From positions 372,001 to 436,000 of the forward strand of contig NZ_VRTS01000001.1 in NCBI RefSeq assembly GCF_008017755.1: a stretch of DNA of 64,000 bases, read 5' to 3'. This DNA is from Alkalisalibacterium limincola (lineage in GTDB: Bacteria > Pseudomonadota > Gammaproteobacteria > Xanthomonadales > Xanthomonadaceae). Below the pieces are notes generated by a model. The model worked only from the letters and a program-made list of their open reading frames with translations. It was not told the DNA's origin and did no database searches. A program made the position numbers and the translations under genes. How positions within the stretch are numbered: the first letter of the stretch is position 1; each line of letters opens with the position of its first letter. Shown here one piece after another: positions 9,386 through 18,939 of the stretch.

Positions 9386-9958
9386 TCATGCCGTGGCGGG
9401 CGACCCGCCCGTGGGCTTCGCCGCCGCGAGCAGCCACGGCGGTTGCAGGCGGACGACCTCCGCATGCACCGGACAGTCCGGCTCGTGGGCACCGGGCAGC
9501 CATCCGGTGCTCATCAGGAATTCGTTGACGATCTCGCCCCCGGTGAAGCGGAAGTGCCGTTTGAACAGCTTGACCCATTCGGGCCTGCCGAGTGGATGGT
9601 GCAGATCGATCCAGCCGGCAAATCCGCCGTGCTGCCTCGAGAGCGCCACGATGACCCCTGCGTTGTGGATCACCGCATCGATCTTGAGGCGGTTGCGGAT
9701 GATTCCCGCATCCGAAAGCAGCCGCTCGCGCTCGGCCTCACCGTAGGCCGCGACGCGCTCCGGGTCGAATCCGTCGAACGCTTGACGGAAATTCCCGCGC
9801 TTGCGAAGCATCAGTTCCCAGCTCAGGCCGGCCTGGTTTATCTCGAGCACCAGGCGCTCGAACAACGCCCGGTCGTCGCGCTCGGGAAAGCCGTACTCGC
9901 GGTCGTGGTAGTCGGCGTGGAGCGGATGGTCCCTCGCAAACCTGCAATAACTCGTCAT
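9386..9958 (-). CDS. tag: DNA-3-methyladenine glycosylase I
   Basis: A 190-residue Tag enzyme, which excises 3-methyladenine from DNA as the first step of base excision repair. The zinc-binding set of the family is complete: Cys5, His18 (in YHDREYG), and His158 with Cys162 (HEPDC). The body carries the LVLEINQAGLSW and FDGFDPERVA helices typical of the helix-hairpin-helix glycosylase fold. In E. coli Tag the first Cys lies at residue 4, so the chosen start is close to the family norm. Confidence 0.93.
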   Translation of the reverse strand: MTSYCRFARDHPLHADYHDREYGFPERDDRALFERLVLEINQAGLSWELMLRKRGNFRQAFDGFDPERVAAYGEAERERLLSDAGIIRNRLKIDAVIHNAGVIVALSRQHGGFAGWIDLHHPLGRPEWVKLFKRHFRFTGGEIVNEFLMSTGWLPGAHEPDCPVHAEVVRLQPPWLLAAAKPTGGSPATA

Positions 9959-10003
9959 GCCCGCGGCCCTCGTGATCTTCCCCCGCCCTCCCGGGCCCGG
10001 GCG

Positions 10004-11104
10004 CTACGCTTCCTTTTCCTGCGGTGCAGGAAGCGGCAAAGCCGGTTCGTGCGCCCCGAGCTCGCCGTTTCGCGAAAGCAGCACCGCGATCGGCCGCGTG
10101 CCGGGGAACCCGGCCAGGATGATCAGCAGTACCGCGGTGATCGGCACGGCCAGGAACGCCCCCGGGATCCCCCACAGGCTGGACCATATGGCCAGGCTGG
10201 CCAGGATCACGAACGGACTGAGGTTGAGCGAGTTCCCCATCAGGAACGGGTCGAGGAAGCTTCCGATCAGGAACTGCGCGGCGCTCAGCGAAACCATCAG
10301 CACCACGACCGAGGCCAGGTCGCCGAACTGCACCAGCGACATCGCCACCGGGAAGAGCACGCCAAGGAAGGATCCGATGTAGGGAACGTAGTTGAGCAGG
10401 GCGATGACCACGGCCCAGAAGGCGGCGAATTCGACCCCCATGATCGACATGATCGCCCAGCTCACGACACCCAGCAGGATGTTGATGAAGGTCTTGAGCG
10501 CCAGGTAGGTGCCGATGCGTGAGTTCACGTCGTGCACCACGCGGCGGATCTGCGCCACGTTCCCGGGATCGTCGGAGAGGCGGTCGACCTTGTCGGAGAA
10601 CACCCGCTGCTCCAGCAGCAGGAACGTGACGTACAGCAGCACGATCAGCAGCGTGGCCAGGATGCCGGTCACCGAGGCCACCGTCGAGCCGACCAGGGCC
10701 TGCAGGCTGATCTGCGAGAGCACGTCCTCCTGCAGCGTCGTCCAGGTCGGGGCCGCTTCGATGCCGAGGAACACCGCCAATCGCTGGATCTGCAGCAGCA
10801 GCGATTCCTGGTACTCCGGCGCCAGTTCCACCACCTTGCCCACGTTGGTGACAATCAGCGAGACGCCGGCGGCCAGCACCAGGCCGATGCCGAGTATCGA
10901 CAAGGTGAAGCACGCCGCCGTGGGCAAGCGCCCCCCGATTCCGGGGATGCGTCTTTGCAGGCGTGCCAGGCCGACGATCACGTAGGCGATCAGCACGCTG
11001 AACACGATCGGGACGAACACCTGCTTGCCGACATGCAGCACCCAGCCCACCAGCACGGCAAGGGCCACGCCGAAAAACACCTTCTGCAGGCGGTCCATGG
11101 GCAT
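10004..11104 (-). CDS. AI-2E/PerM family membrane protein
   Basis: A 366-residue member of the AI-2E transporter family (PF01594), with hydrophobic helices in the first 90 residues, a helical middle section, and a closing cluster of helices containing GVEFAAFWAVVIALLNYVPYIGSFLGV, the most conserved family block. Members are reported to export autoinducer-2 or act as sodium/proton antiporters; which applies here cannot be told. The C-terminal tail is short and polar. It is divergent from the small membrane protein gene at 11265 with a 160-base gap in which no clear promoter was recognised. Confidence 0.87.
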   Translation of the reverse strand: MPMDRLQKVFFGVALAVLVGWVLHVGKQVFVPIVFSVLIAYVIVGLARLQRRIPGIGGRLPTAACFTLSILGIGLVLAAGVSLIVTNVGKVVELAPEYQESLLLQIQRLAVFLGIEAAPTWTTLQEDVLSQISLQALVGSTVASVTGILATLLIVLLYVTFLLLEQRVFSDKVDRLSDDPGNVAQIRRVVHDVNSRIGTYLALKTFINILLGVVSWAIMSIMGVEFAAFWAVVIALLNYVPYIGSFLGVLFPVAMSLVQFGDLASVVVLMVSLSAAQFLIGSFLDPFLMGNSLNLSPFVILASLAIWSSLWGIPGAFLAVPITAVLLIILAGFPGTRPIAVLLSRNGELGAHEPALPLPAPQEKEA

Positions 11105-11264
11105 TGCGCGACTCCTTGTCGATCAAGCCGCGCCGCGGTCGCGGCACGATGCGAGCAGGATACCGGAACCCGCCATTCCTGCAGACGCACCCGGCATATC
11201 GAGCGCTTGGCTGTTCCCTGCGTGGCGCGCTCGTGTTTGAATCGCACGACCACCCGGAGAACAC

Positions 11265-11672
11265 ATGAATACCGACGCGTTCTGGATCGCCTTTCCCCTC
11301 ACCCTGTTGTCGGTGCTCGCCCTGGTTGGCGCAAGCCGTGGCTTCGGTCGCGTCGTGACCGCCATCTACCCGCTGGGGCACTGGTTCCTCACCTGGCCGC
11401 CGACGAGGATCGGGCTGGCCATCTTCGGAGCAGGCGGGCTGGTGCTGGTCGCCGCGATCATCTTCCCGTTCGCTCGCGGACTGGGCGTGTTCGTCGCGTT
11501 GCTGGGCCTGCTCGGCTGGGTCGGCGCAGCGGTTCACGACCTCATGCACTGGCGCCGCCACGCCAAGGCGGACCCGTACGCCGCCGCCGCCGCCGCGCGC
11601 AAGCGCAAGGCCTTCGGAAAGCCGAAGGGCCGGGATCCGCGAGCGGCACGCAAGAAGCGCCGCCATCACTGA
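11265..11672 (+). CDS. small membrane protein with basic C-terminal tail
   Basis: A 135-residue hypothetical protein. Three hydrophobic segments are visible (about residues 7-22, 49-68 and 73-90), followed by an Ala-rich and strongly basic tail ending in KKRRHH. A GGAG ribosome site precedes ATG. No catalytic motif or known family was recognised. It is 24 bases upstream of the sodium/solute symporter in the same direction and may be co-transcribed with it. Confidence 0.65.
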   Translation: MNTDAFWIAFPLTLLSVLALVGASRGFGRVVTAIYPLGHWFLTWPPTRIGLAIFGAGGLVLVAAIIFPFARGLGVFVALLGLLGWVGAAVHDLMHWRRHAKADPYAAAAAARKRKAFGKPKGRDPRAARKKRRHH

Positions 11673-11696
11673 CCGCTCGGCCAGGGGGGCGCGCAC

Positions 11697-13100
11697 ATGA
11701 TCGCCGCCACGCTGCTGGTCTACCTCGTATTGCTGCTGGCCATCGGCCTCTGGGCCCGTCGCAGGGTCGGCGACAGCACCGATTTCCATCTGGCCGGCCG
11801 CCAGCTCGGCCCCGCCGTCGCCGCGCTCAGCGCTTCGGCCAGTTCCTCCTCGGCGTGGACCCTGCTGGGCATGAGCGGCGCCGCCTACGCGTGGGGATTG
11901 CAGGCGTTGTGGCTGGTGCCTGCCGTGGTGTCGGGATTCGCGATCAACTGGTTCCTGGTGGCACCGAGGCTGTTGCGGCAAAGCCACGCGAACGGCGCGC
12001 TGACCCTGGTCGAACACCTTTCCCACGGCATGCCGGCACCCCAGGCACGGCGCTTCCGCATGCTCGGGGCGCTCGTGATCCTGTTCTGCTTCACCTTCTA
12101 CGTGGCGGCGCAGTTCCAGGCCGCTGGCACGGCCATCGCGACGGCCTTGCCGGTGCCGGCCACGATGGCCATGGTGGTCGGCGCGATCGTCGTGGTGGGC
12201 TACGTATTCCTCGGCGGCTTTTGGGCCGCCAGCGTCACCGATGCGCTGCAGGGCGTGATGATGCTGTTCGTGGCGCTGGTGCTTCCGCTCGTCGCCCTGG
12301 TGGCGGTCGGCGGGCCCAGTGGCTTGTGGAGCGGACTGGTGGCGCAGGGCGACCCCGCGCTGCTGCGGCTGGTGGACCAGCCGGGACTGCTGCTGGCCAT
12401 CGTGTTCGTCGTCGGCCTGTTCGGAATCGGCCTGGGCTACCCCGGCCAGCCCCACGTCGTGAACCGCTTCATGGCCTTGCGTTCCGAGCACGACATCCGG
12501 CTGGGCCGCGTCATCGCGCTGGGCTGGGCCGTCCTGATCTACATCGGCATGGTCATCCTGGGATGGTCCGGCCGGGTGCTCCTGCCGGGACTCGCCGAAG
12601 CCGAATCGGTGCTGCTGCAAGCCAGCGTCGCGCTGCTGCCCGCCGTCGTGGGCGGCATCGTCACCGGCGGCGTGCTGGCGGCCATCATGTCGACCGCGGA
12701 CAGTCAGCTGCTGGTCGCTTCCGGCTCGGTCAGCCACGACCTGCTGCAGGGGAAGGTGTCACTGCGCACCGACCGCCTCGTCGTCATCGCGCTGGGCATC
12801 GCCGCCGTGGTCCTGGCCCTGTACTTCCCCAGCACGATCTTCCGTCGGGTGCTGTTCGCGTGGCAGGCACTGGGCAACGCCTTTGGTCCGTTGCTCCTGG
12901 TGTCGCTCTGGCTGGGTGCGGTTGCCCCACCCTACCGGCTGGCGGCCATGCTTTCAGGCTTCGGTTTGACGGTGCTGATCAGCTTCCTGCCGCAAGCACC
13001 GGGCAATGCGGTGGAACGGCTGCTGCCCTTCTTCGTCGCATTGGCGCTGGCCTGGTGGGGCACCCGCAGGGTGGCCCCTCAACGCGGATCGACCTCGTAA
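11697..13100 (+). CDS. sodium:solute symporter (proline permease-like)
   Basis: A 467-residue member of the sodium/solute symporter family, closest in pattern to proline permease PutP. Recognisable blocks are DFHLAGRQLGPAVAALSASASSSSAW near the N-terminus, the GYPGQPHVVNRFMALRSEHD region around residue 245, and ADSQLLVASGSVSHDLL around 335, which corresponds to the sodium-site serine-rich helix of the family. PutP proteins take up proline driven by sodium. The product is slightly shorter than E. coli PutP (502). Its 3' end overlaps the convergent lipoprotein gene by 22 bases. Confidence 0.88.
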   Translation: MIAATLLVYLVLLLAIGLWARRRVGDSTDFHLAGRQLGPAVAALSASASSSSAWTLLGMSGAAYAWGLQALWLVPAVVSGFAINWFLVAPRLLRQSHANGALTLVEHLSHGMPAPQARRFRMLGALVILFCFTFYVAAQFQAAGTAIATALPVPATMAMVVGAIVVVGYVFLGGFWAASVTDALQGVMMLFVALVLPLVALVAVGGPSGLWSGLVAQGDPALLRLVDQPGLLLAIVFVVGLFGIGLGYPGQPHVVNRFMALRSEHDIRLGRVIALGWAVLIYIGMVILGWSGRVLLPGLAEAESVLLQASVALLPAVVGGIVTGGVLAAIMSTADSQLLVASGSVSHDLLQGKVSLRTDRLVVIALGIAAVVLALYFPSTIFRRVLFAWQALGNAFGPLLLVSLWLGAVAPPYRLAAMLSGFGLTVLISFLPQAPGNAVERLLPFFVALALAWWGTRRVAPQRGSTS

Positions 13101-13501
13101 CTGATGATCTCAACGTCGGACGTCGTGCTTCGACCCCGCTCCGAAAGCGGCACCACCAGGTGCACCACGTCGGTTTGGGGCACCCGGAAGACCGCCTGCA
13201 GCGTCATCGCGTGCTCGCCGCGGACAGCCGCGCCCACCTGCTCGGCCAGAACTTCCCCGTCGCCGGACTGCACGACCAGGCCCACGTTGCCAGCAGCCGA
13301 GCCCAGGGTGTAGGCAACCTCCACGCGGACTGCGACTTCGTCGCCGACGCGCAGCACGCTATCCCGCTCCGGCGTCACCGAGGTCACCGTCATCGAGGAC
13401 GCCACCGGGGGCGCTGCGTCCTGCCCTTCGCGCTGCCCGCAGGCAACGACGAGGGTGGCCGACAGCATGATGAGGAAGAGACGGGGCATTCGGCTTTTCA
13501 T
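13079..13501 (-). CDS. putative lipoprotein, unknown function
   Basis: A 140-residue protein with a lipoprotein signal peptide: positive start, hydrophobic core and a lipobox (LVVAC, Cys21). The mature region after a short linker is about 100 residues of alternating hydrophobic and polar residues, consistent with an immunoglobulin-like beta fold (inference). No family recognised. The stop lies inside the convergent symporter gene, giving a 22-base tail-to-tail overlap. The 182 bases upstream, before the first diguanylate cyclase, show no clear regulatory site. Confidence 0.7.
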   Translation of the reverse strand: MKSRMPRLFLIMLSATLVVACGQREGQDAAPPVASSMTVTSVTPERDSVLRVGDEVAVRVEVAYTLGSAAGNVGLVVQSGDGEVLAEQVGAAVRGEHAMTLQAVFRVPQTDVVHLVVPLSERGRSTTSDVEIISYEVDPR

Positions 13502-13683
13502 GATGCAGTCCTCGGACGGGCTCCCCGGTTCAGGGGTACGTTGCCAGACTACCGCGAACTGGGCGCCCGTGCCGCCGGAGCCATTGTGCAGCGCGCAAAC
13601 GCGCCTTCACGACACCACGTAGACTCCACCGCAACGGGCCAGTGCCAAGTCCGCCTCCCGCGCCGAGCCGAGCAGCACGACCG

Positions 13684-14795
13684 ATGCCCCTGACCCCGTA
13701 CCGTCACGCGAAGGACCTGTCCCGGCAGCTGCGACCATCCGCCCGTCCTGGATCAACGGACGGCCTCGACGCGGACCTTCGGCTACCCATCATCCTCTTC
13801 TTCGGCAGCTGTGCCGTGCTCGGGATCAGTCCGTTTGCCGTGCTGCGCTTCGCGAGCGGCCAATGGCTCATCGGACTGGTCGACCTGCTGATCATCGTGG
13901 CCATCGCTTCGACGATGGCCTATGCGTGGCGGACCCGGGACACGCGTCGCGCAGGGGTCCTGGTCGCCCTGACCAACACCATCGGCTGCATGGCGATCGT
14001 CGTCCTGCTCGGCCCCTTCGGCCTGTACTGGACCTACATGGTCGTACTCTCGAACTTCATGCTGCTCGCCAACCGCGGGCTGGCCATCCTGTGCACGCTT
14101 GCCCTGCTGGGGACGGCGGTGAGCCAGCAGCAGCTGTTCGCCTCGACTGCGGAGCTGATGTCCTTCCTGACCACCTCGGCGATGGTGGCCGTGTGCGCGA
14201 TGATCTTCGTCTCGCGCAGCGAGCTCCACCAGATGCGCCTGACCCATATCGCACGACGTGACCCGCTCACCGGGGTCGGCAACCGCCGGTTGATGGAGGA
14301 GGAACTCGACCTGCTCATGCAGGGGGCGATGGGCCCGGCCGGGAACTACGCATTGGCCGTCATCGACATCGACCACTTCAAGGCCATCACGACCGCTTCG
14401 GCCATGAGGCGGGCGACGTGGTCATCCGTGACCTGGCGGAGCTCGTCCAGGCGCGCGTGCGCAAGCGGGACCGGCTGTATCGCATGGGAGGAGAGGAATT
14501 CCTGCTCCTGCTCGATGGTGTCGAAGCCGGCGCACTGCACCAGGTGCTCGACACGCTGCGCGAAACGATCCACGACGAGCTCGATGTCCCCGGGGGGCGG
14601 ATCACGGTCTCGATCGGCGGTGCCCTCCCGCTGCCGGGAGAAGACTGGCGCCCATGGCTCTCGCGCGCGGACGCGGCGATGTACGATGCCAAGCAGGGGG
14701 GGAGGAACCAGGTCCGGGTTTTCGGGAGCAACACCCCGGTCCAGCGCCCCGACCCACGGGCTGATCGGCGCCGGGAGGCTGTCGACAGCCCCTGA
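13684..14795 (+). CDS. membrane diguanylate cyclase 1 (GGEEF), one frameshift as sequenced
   Basis: Makes cyclic di-GMP from two GTP. The N-terminal half has about five or six membrane helices, beginning after a DLRLPIILFFGSCAVLGISPFAV block; the C-terminal half is a GGDEF domain with ARRDPLTGVGNRR, DIDHFK and the active-site GGEEF. The RKRD motif five residues before GGEEF is a canonical product-inhibition I-site. The frame breaks near 14389, where one A is missing before the expected NDRFGHEAGD; repair gives 370 residues. The next gene is a paralogue in the same direction. Start ATG 13684 gives MPLTPYRHAK; no strong ribosome site. Confidence 0.88.
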
Positions 14796-14815
14796 CCAGG
14801 CGGCGGGGAGGGGCG

Positions 14816-15864
14816 ATGGACATCGCAGGGAGACTCAAGGGCAACTTCCAGCTGACCATGCTCATGGTGCTCGGTGGCTGCAGCGTCCTGGGCATCAGCC
14901 CCTTCGTGGTGCTGCGCCTGGCCACGGGGGAGCCTGGCAAGGCGCTGCTGAACCTGGGGATCGTGCTCGCCATCTGTGCCGCGCCCGCCTACGCCTGGCG
15001 TACCGGGCGCGTCCAGCGTGCCGCCGTGGCGATGGGCCTGGTCAACACCCTGTGCTGCCTCGTGGTCTCGCTCGTCTTCGACCGCCAGGCGCTGCTGTGG
15101 TCCTACCTGGCCATCGTCACCAACTTCATCCTGCTCGATCGCCGCGGGGCGATGGGCCTCAGCCTGGTGCTCGTCGCCGGACTCCTGGTGCAGGTCGGCA
15201 TGTTCGAAAGCGTGATCGAGATGACGAGCTACGCCGTCACCACGCTGCTGCTCAGCATCTACTCCTATGCATCGGCCTACCGCAACGAACTCCAGCAAGC
15301 ACGCCTGGCGTCGCTCGCCACGCGCGACCCGCTCACGGGCGCGGGGAACCGGCGACTGATGGAGGAGGACCTCAACGCGGCGATCGCGGCGAACCAGCGG
15401 GAGCCCACGCCGATGACGCTGGGCATCCTCGACATCGACCACTTCAAATCGGTCAACGACCTGTACGGCCACGAGGCCGGGGACCGCGTCCTGAAGACGC
15501 TGGTGGAAACCGTCCAGCGCACGTTGCGTCGGTCGACCGAATCTACCGCTTCGGCGGAGAGGAGTTCGTCGTGGTCCTGCCAGGCGCCGATCCCCGCGAT
15601 GGCGTTCGCATCCTGGAGGGCGTCCACGAGGCGCTGCGAAGGGAGCTGTGCAGCCCCGGAGGGCCGGTGAGCGTGTCGATCGGCGCCTCCATGCTGGAGT
15701 CCGGTGAAGACTGGACAGCCTGGCTCGGCCGCGCCGATGCGGCCCTGTACCGCGCCAAACGCGGTGGCCGCGCACGCCTGGTCTTCGACGACCTGCCGGT
15801 ACCCGGCAACGGACCGATCAGCACCCGGGCCCTGGACGTCGGGACCCTGGCACGCAACGACTGA
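14816..15864 (+). CDS. membrane diguanylate cyclase 2 (GGEEF), one frameshift as sequenced
   Basis: A second membrane GGDEF enzyme, clearly paralogous to the one just upstream: it shares the VLGISPFVVLR entry to the first helices, the ATRDPLTGAGNRRLMEE domain start and the GGEEF site. A G is missing near 15531; repair reads LRRVDRIYRFGGEEF, which restores an I-site (RRVD) and gives 349 residues. The start ATG at 14816 has a GGGAGGGG ribosome site and follows the first gene by 20 bases, so the two form an operon. The sensed signal is unknown because the membrane region has no recognised ligand motif. Confidence 0.88.
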
Positions 15865-15879
15865 AGGGCGTGCGCTTCC

Positions 15880-17517
15880 CTAGCGCCCGACCCTGGCCAG
15901 GATGCCTTCGAAATCAACGTCCCCCGAAAGCGTCCCAAACGCCAGGCCGTGCCGGTCGTCGAGCCGGGACCGGCAGAACGCGTCGGCCAAAGTGTTCTCC
16001 CCGGTGCGCAACAGGAGCGAGGCCTGCAATGCGAGCGCGAGCCGCTCCACGACGAAGCGGGCGCCGGTTTCCAGCGACTCGGGTTGCGCCAGGATCCTTC
16101 GGAAGGCCGCCGCCTCCTCGTCCAGCGACTCATCCGCGCCGGCAGCGCCGTCGAGTTCCGCCAGCACCGCATCCACGCAGGCCGGCTCCCGGCGCAGGGC
16201 CCGCAGCACGTCGAGGCACTGGATGTTGGAGCACCCTTCCCAGATCGCGTTGAGCGGGGCCTCCCGGTACAGCCGCGCCAGGATCGATTCCTCCACGTAG
16301 CCCGCGCCCCCGAGGCATTCCTGGGCTTCGTTGACGAAGGCCGGGGCGCGACGACACAGCCAGTACTTGCCGACTGCGGTCGCGATCCGCGCGAAGGCGG
16401 CCTCCCGGGGGTCGGAGGGTGCCGCGCCGACAGCACGGGCCACCCGCAGCGCCAGGGCAACCGCCGCCTCGGATTCCAGCGCCAGGTCGGCCAGGACGTT
16501 GCGCATCAGGGGGTGTTCCACCAAACGCTTGCCGAAGCTGCGCCGGTGCGTGGCGTGGTGCATGGCCTGGGCCAATGCCATGCGCATCTGGGCCGCAGCG
16601 CCGATCATGCAGTCCAGGCGCGTATGCGACACCATCTCGATGATCGTCGCCACGCCCCTGCCCTCGTCGCCGACGCGCTGCGCCCAGGCGCCGCAGAACT
16701 CCACTTCCGACGAGGCATTCGACCAGTTGCCGAGCTTGTCCTTCAGGCGCATCAGCCGGAGCGCGTTGAGCGCCCCGTCGGGGAGGCGACGCGGCAACAG
16801 GAAGCACGTCAGCCCATCGGGGGCCTGTGCCAGCACCAGCCAGGCGTCCGACATGGGTGCCGAGAAGAACCACTTGTGGCCCACCAGACGGTACTCGCCG
16901 GAGGCGGGAAGCGGCTCTGCACGGGTGGTGTTGGCGCGCACGTCCGAGCCACCCTGCTTCTCGGTCATCCCCATGCCCAGCGTCACGCCGTGTTTGTGGG
17001 TGATCGCGATGTCGCGCGCGTCGTAACGCGGCGCGATCGCCTTTTCCACCCATTCGCCGAACCCCGGGCTGGCGCGCAATACCGGGACCGCCGCGTGGGT
17101 CATCGTCAACGGGCAGTTGGTCCCGGCCTCGACCTGGTGGTGGAGGTAGGTCATCGCCGCCCGCGCCACCAGTGACCCGCGTCGCTCATGCCGCCAGGTG
17201 AAGTTGGACACCCCGTGCTCGACCCCTGCCGCCATGAGCTGGTGATAGGCCGGGTGGAATTCCACGCGATCGACGCGGTGGCCGAAGCGGTCGTGCGTCA
17301 GCAGGCGAGGCTTGTGGATGTTGGCCTCGAAGCCGGCCGCGAACAGCTCCCCGCCGGCCAGCGTGCCGTAGCGTGCCAATGCGTCGCCCGCCCAGTCCCC
17401 GCCCTCACGGGCGACGGCCTGCCGCAGGGCCGGGTCGGACTCCCACAGACAGCGCGGTTCGAACGGCGGCGGCTGGTTGTCGACCTGGTGGGTGTCGAAC
17501 TCACTGGGGGCGTTCAT
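15880..17517 (-). CDS. aidB: acyl-CoA dehydrogenase, AidB-like
   Basis: A 545-residue flavoprotein of the AidB branch of acyl-CoA dehydrogenases, a length well above the usual 380 for fatty-acid enzymes and matching AidB. Family blocks include LTMTHAAVPVLR, GMGMTEKQGGSDVRANT (flavin-binding region) and GHKWFFSAPMSDAW, with CLGGAGYVEES and EAPLNAIWEGCSNIQCLD near the C-terminus. AidB in E. coli is induced by alkylation and binds DNA; a protective role here is inferred. It is convergent with the second cyclase (15-base gap) and lies 66 bases from mtiP with no terminator seen. Confidence 0.9.
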   Translation of the reverse strand: MNAPSEFDTHQVDNQPPPFEPRCLWESDPALRQAVAREGGDWAGDALARYGTLAGGELFAAGFEANIHKPRLLTHDRFGHRVDRVEFHPAYHQLMAAGVEHGVSNFTWRHERRGSLVARAAMTYLHHQVEAGTNCPLTMTHAAVPVLRASPGFGEWVEKAIAPRYDARDIAITHKHGVTLGMGMTEKQGGSDVRANTTRAEPLPASGEYRLVGHKWFFSAPMSDAWLVLAQAPDGLTCFLLPRRLPDGALNALRLMRLKDKLGNWSNASSEVEFCGAWAQRVGDEGRGVATIIEMVSHTRLDCMIGAAAQMRMALAQAMHHATHRRSFGKRLVEHPLMRNVLADLALESEAAVALALRVARAVGAAPSDPREAAFARIATAVGKYWLCRRAPAFVNEAQECLGGAGYVEESILARLYREAPLNAIWEGCSNIQCLDVLRALRREPACVDAVLAELDGAAGADESLDEEAAAFRRILAQPESLETGARFVVERLALALQASLLLRTGENTLADAFCRSRLDDRHGLAFGTLSGDVDFEGILARVGR

Positions 17518-17583
17518 GGCAACTCCCGGGTACGTGCCTGCTCCCCGATTGTGCGCGAACGCCGGAACGGCTGCAGGAGCGAC

Positions 17584-18342
17584 TCAGCGCGCCGGAGCCA
17601 GCAGCGCCTCCAGCAAGGCGGGAATGGGAGCCGTGGCATGCTCGAGGTTGGCATGCACCTCCTCCAGCGTGATCTCGGCCTGGTCGCCACATCCTGCGGC
17701 CCAGTTCGCGACCAGGGCCAGGCAGGCGTACTCCAGGCCAAGTTCCCGCGCCAGGCCGGCCTCGGGCATGCCGGTCATCCCGACCAGGTCACAGCCATCG
17801 CGGCGCATGCGTGCGATCTCCGCCCGGGTCTCCAGGCGGGGCCCCTGCGTGGCGCCGTAGCAGCCCCCGTCGACGAGGGCGACGCGGGCATCGACGCCGG
17901 CCTGGAGCACGGCTTCCCGAAGCGACCGGCTGTAGGGTTCGGTCATGTCCACGTGCAGCACCTCCGAACCGGGCTCCTCGCAGAAGGTGCCCACCCGTCC
18001 CCAGGTGTAGTCGATCAACTGGTCGGGCAGGCCCAGGGCCTGCGGCGCCCAGTCGCCGGTGATCCCGCCGACCGCGTTCACCGCCAGCACGCGACGGATG
18101 CCCAGGTCCTGGAGCAGCCACAGGTTGGCGCGGTAGTTGACCCGATGCGGGGGCAGCGAATGCTGCTCGCCATGACGGGCCAGGAACGCGACCCGGCGAC
18201 CGTGCAGGCGTCCCACCCGCACCGGCCCGGATGTTTCTCCATACGGCGTGTCGCGCACGATCGCCTCGGCGTCCTCGAATGCCGCCAGCCGGTACAGGCC
18301 CGTCCCTCCGATCACTGCCAGGTCGATTGCTTCATCGCTCAT
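17584..18342 (-). CDS. mtiP: S-methyl-5'-thioinosine phosphorylase (MTAP family)
   Basis: A 252-residue purine nucleoside phosphorylase of the MTAP family. Phosphate-binding elements GGTG (residues 12-15) and RHG (56-58) and the substrate block NAVGGITGDW are visible, with GCYGATQGPRLET and GMTGMPEAGLARELG downstream. In pseudomonads the equivalent gene beside nagZ encodes a phosphorylase that prefers methylthioinosine to methylthioadenosine, feeding hypoxanthine to the adjacent Hpt; the same is inferred here. ATG 18342 begins MSDEAIDLAV; longer upstream reading has no homology. Confidence 0.88.
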   Translation of the reverse strand: MSDEAIDLAVIGGTGLYRLAAFEDAEAIVRDTPYGETSGPVRVGRLHGRRVAFLARHGEQHSLPPHRVNYRANLWLLQDLGIRRVLAVNAVGGITGDWAPQALGLPDQLIDYTWGRVGTFCEEPGSEVLHVDMTEPYSRSLREAVLQAGVDARVALVDGGCYGATQGPRLETRAEIARMRRDGCDLVGMTGMPEAGLARELGLEYACLALVANWAAGCGDQAEITLEEVHANLEHATAPIPALLEALLAPAR

Positions 18343-18368
18343 TTCCCGCTCCCGTCGTCCAGGCCGCT

Positions 18369-18935
18369 TCAGTCGATCAGTGCGTGGATCGCCGGGAGAT
18401 GGCGGCCGCGCTCGTGGTAGTCCATGCCAAAACCAAACACGTAACGGTCGGGAACCTCGAAGGCCACGTAGTCCGCCACCAGTCCCTCCACGCAGCGATC
18501 GTGCCGCTTCACCGTCATCGCCGCGATGCGCACGTCGACCGCTCCCTCGGCCCGGCACCATTCGCGGATCGCCGCCAGCGTGTGGCCTTCGTCGAGGATG
18601 TCATCCACCAGCAGCACGCGCCGCCCCGAAAGCGGGACCTCCGGGCGCCTGAGCCAGTGCAGGCCCGCGCCGGTGGTGTCGCCGCGGTAACGCGTGGCGT
18701 GGACGTAGTCGAACTCCAGGTCTGCCATGCCGCGCGACGATGCTTGCCGCCCGATCTCCAGCGCCAGCAGGGAAGCGAACGGCATGCCGCCATTCATCAC
18801 GGTCAGGAACAGCGGGCGCTCGCCGGCATAGTCCTCCGCGATCGACCCGGCCAGGCGCCCTATCGCGGCATCGATCTGTGCACGCTCGAAGAGCACTTCG
18901 GAATGGGACAGGGCGTAGGCAAGTGATTTCTCCAT
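18369..18935 (-). CDS. hpt: hypoxanthine-guanine phosphoribosyltransferase
   Basis: A 188-residue type I phosphoribosyltransferase that converts hypoxanthine or guanine plus PRPP to IMP or GMP. The PRPP-binding motif VLLVDDILDEGHT occupies residues 107-119, and the flexible-loop and purine-site region reads MNGGMPFA early and DYVAFEVPDRYVFGFGMDY late. It lies 26 bases upstream of mtiP in one transcript, which makes sense because MtiP releases hypoxanthine. nagZ is only four bases further upstream. Confidence 0.93.
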   Translation of the reverse strand: MEKSLAYALSHSEVLFERAQIDAAIGRLAGSIAEDYAGERPLFLTVMNGGMPFASLLALEIGRQASSRGMADLEFDYVHATRYRGDTTGAGLHWLRRPEVPLSGRRVLLVDDILDEGHTLAAIREWCRAEGAVDVRIAAMTVKRHDRCVEGLVADYVAFEVPDRYVFGFGMDYHERGRHLPAIHALID

Positions 18936-18939
18936 GGGA

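Noticed and set aside
9738-12737. Very long leftward open frame (999 codons) across tag, the AI-2E protein gene, 11265 and the symporter
   Set aside because: His/Gln/Arg-rich, no domain, opposite or out of frame to four recognisable genes; a GC-rich antisense shadow.
10532-13693. Rightward open frame of 1053 codons
   Set aside because: Overlaps real genes on both strands, low-complexity composition and no homology.
13642-15864. Single 740-codon frame seeming to join both cyclases
   Set aside because: It reads the true frame only at the start of the first and end of the second enzyme; the middle is out of frame. An effect of two indels.
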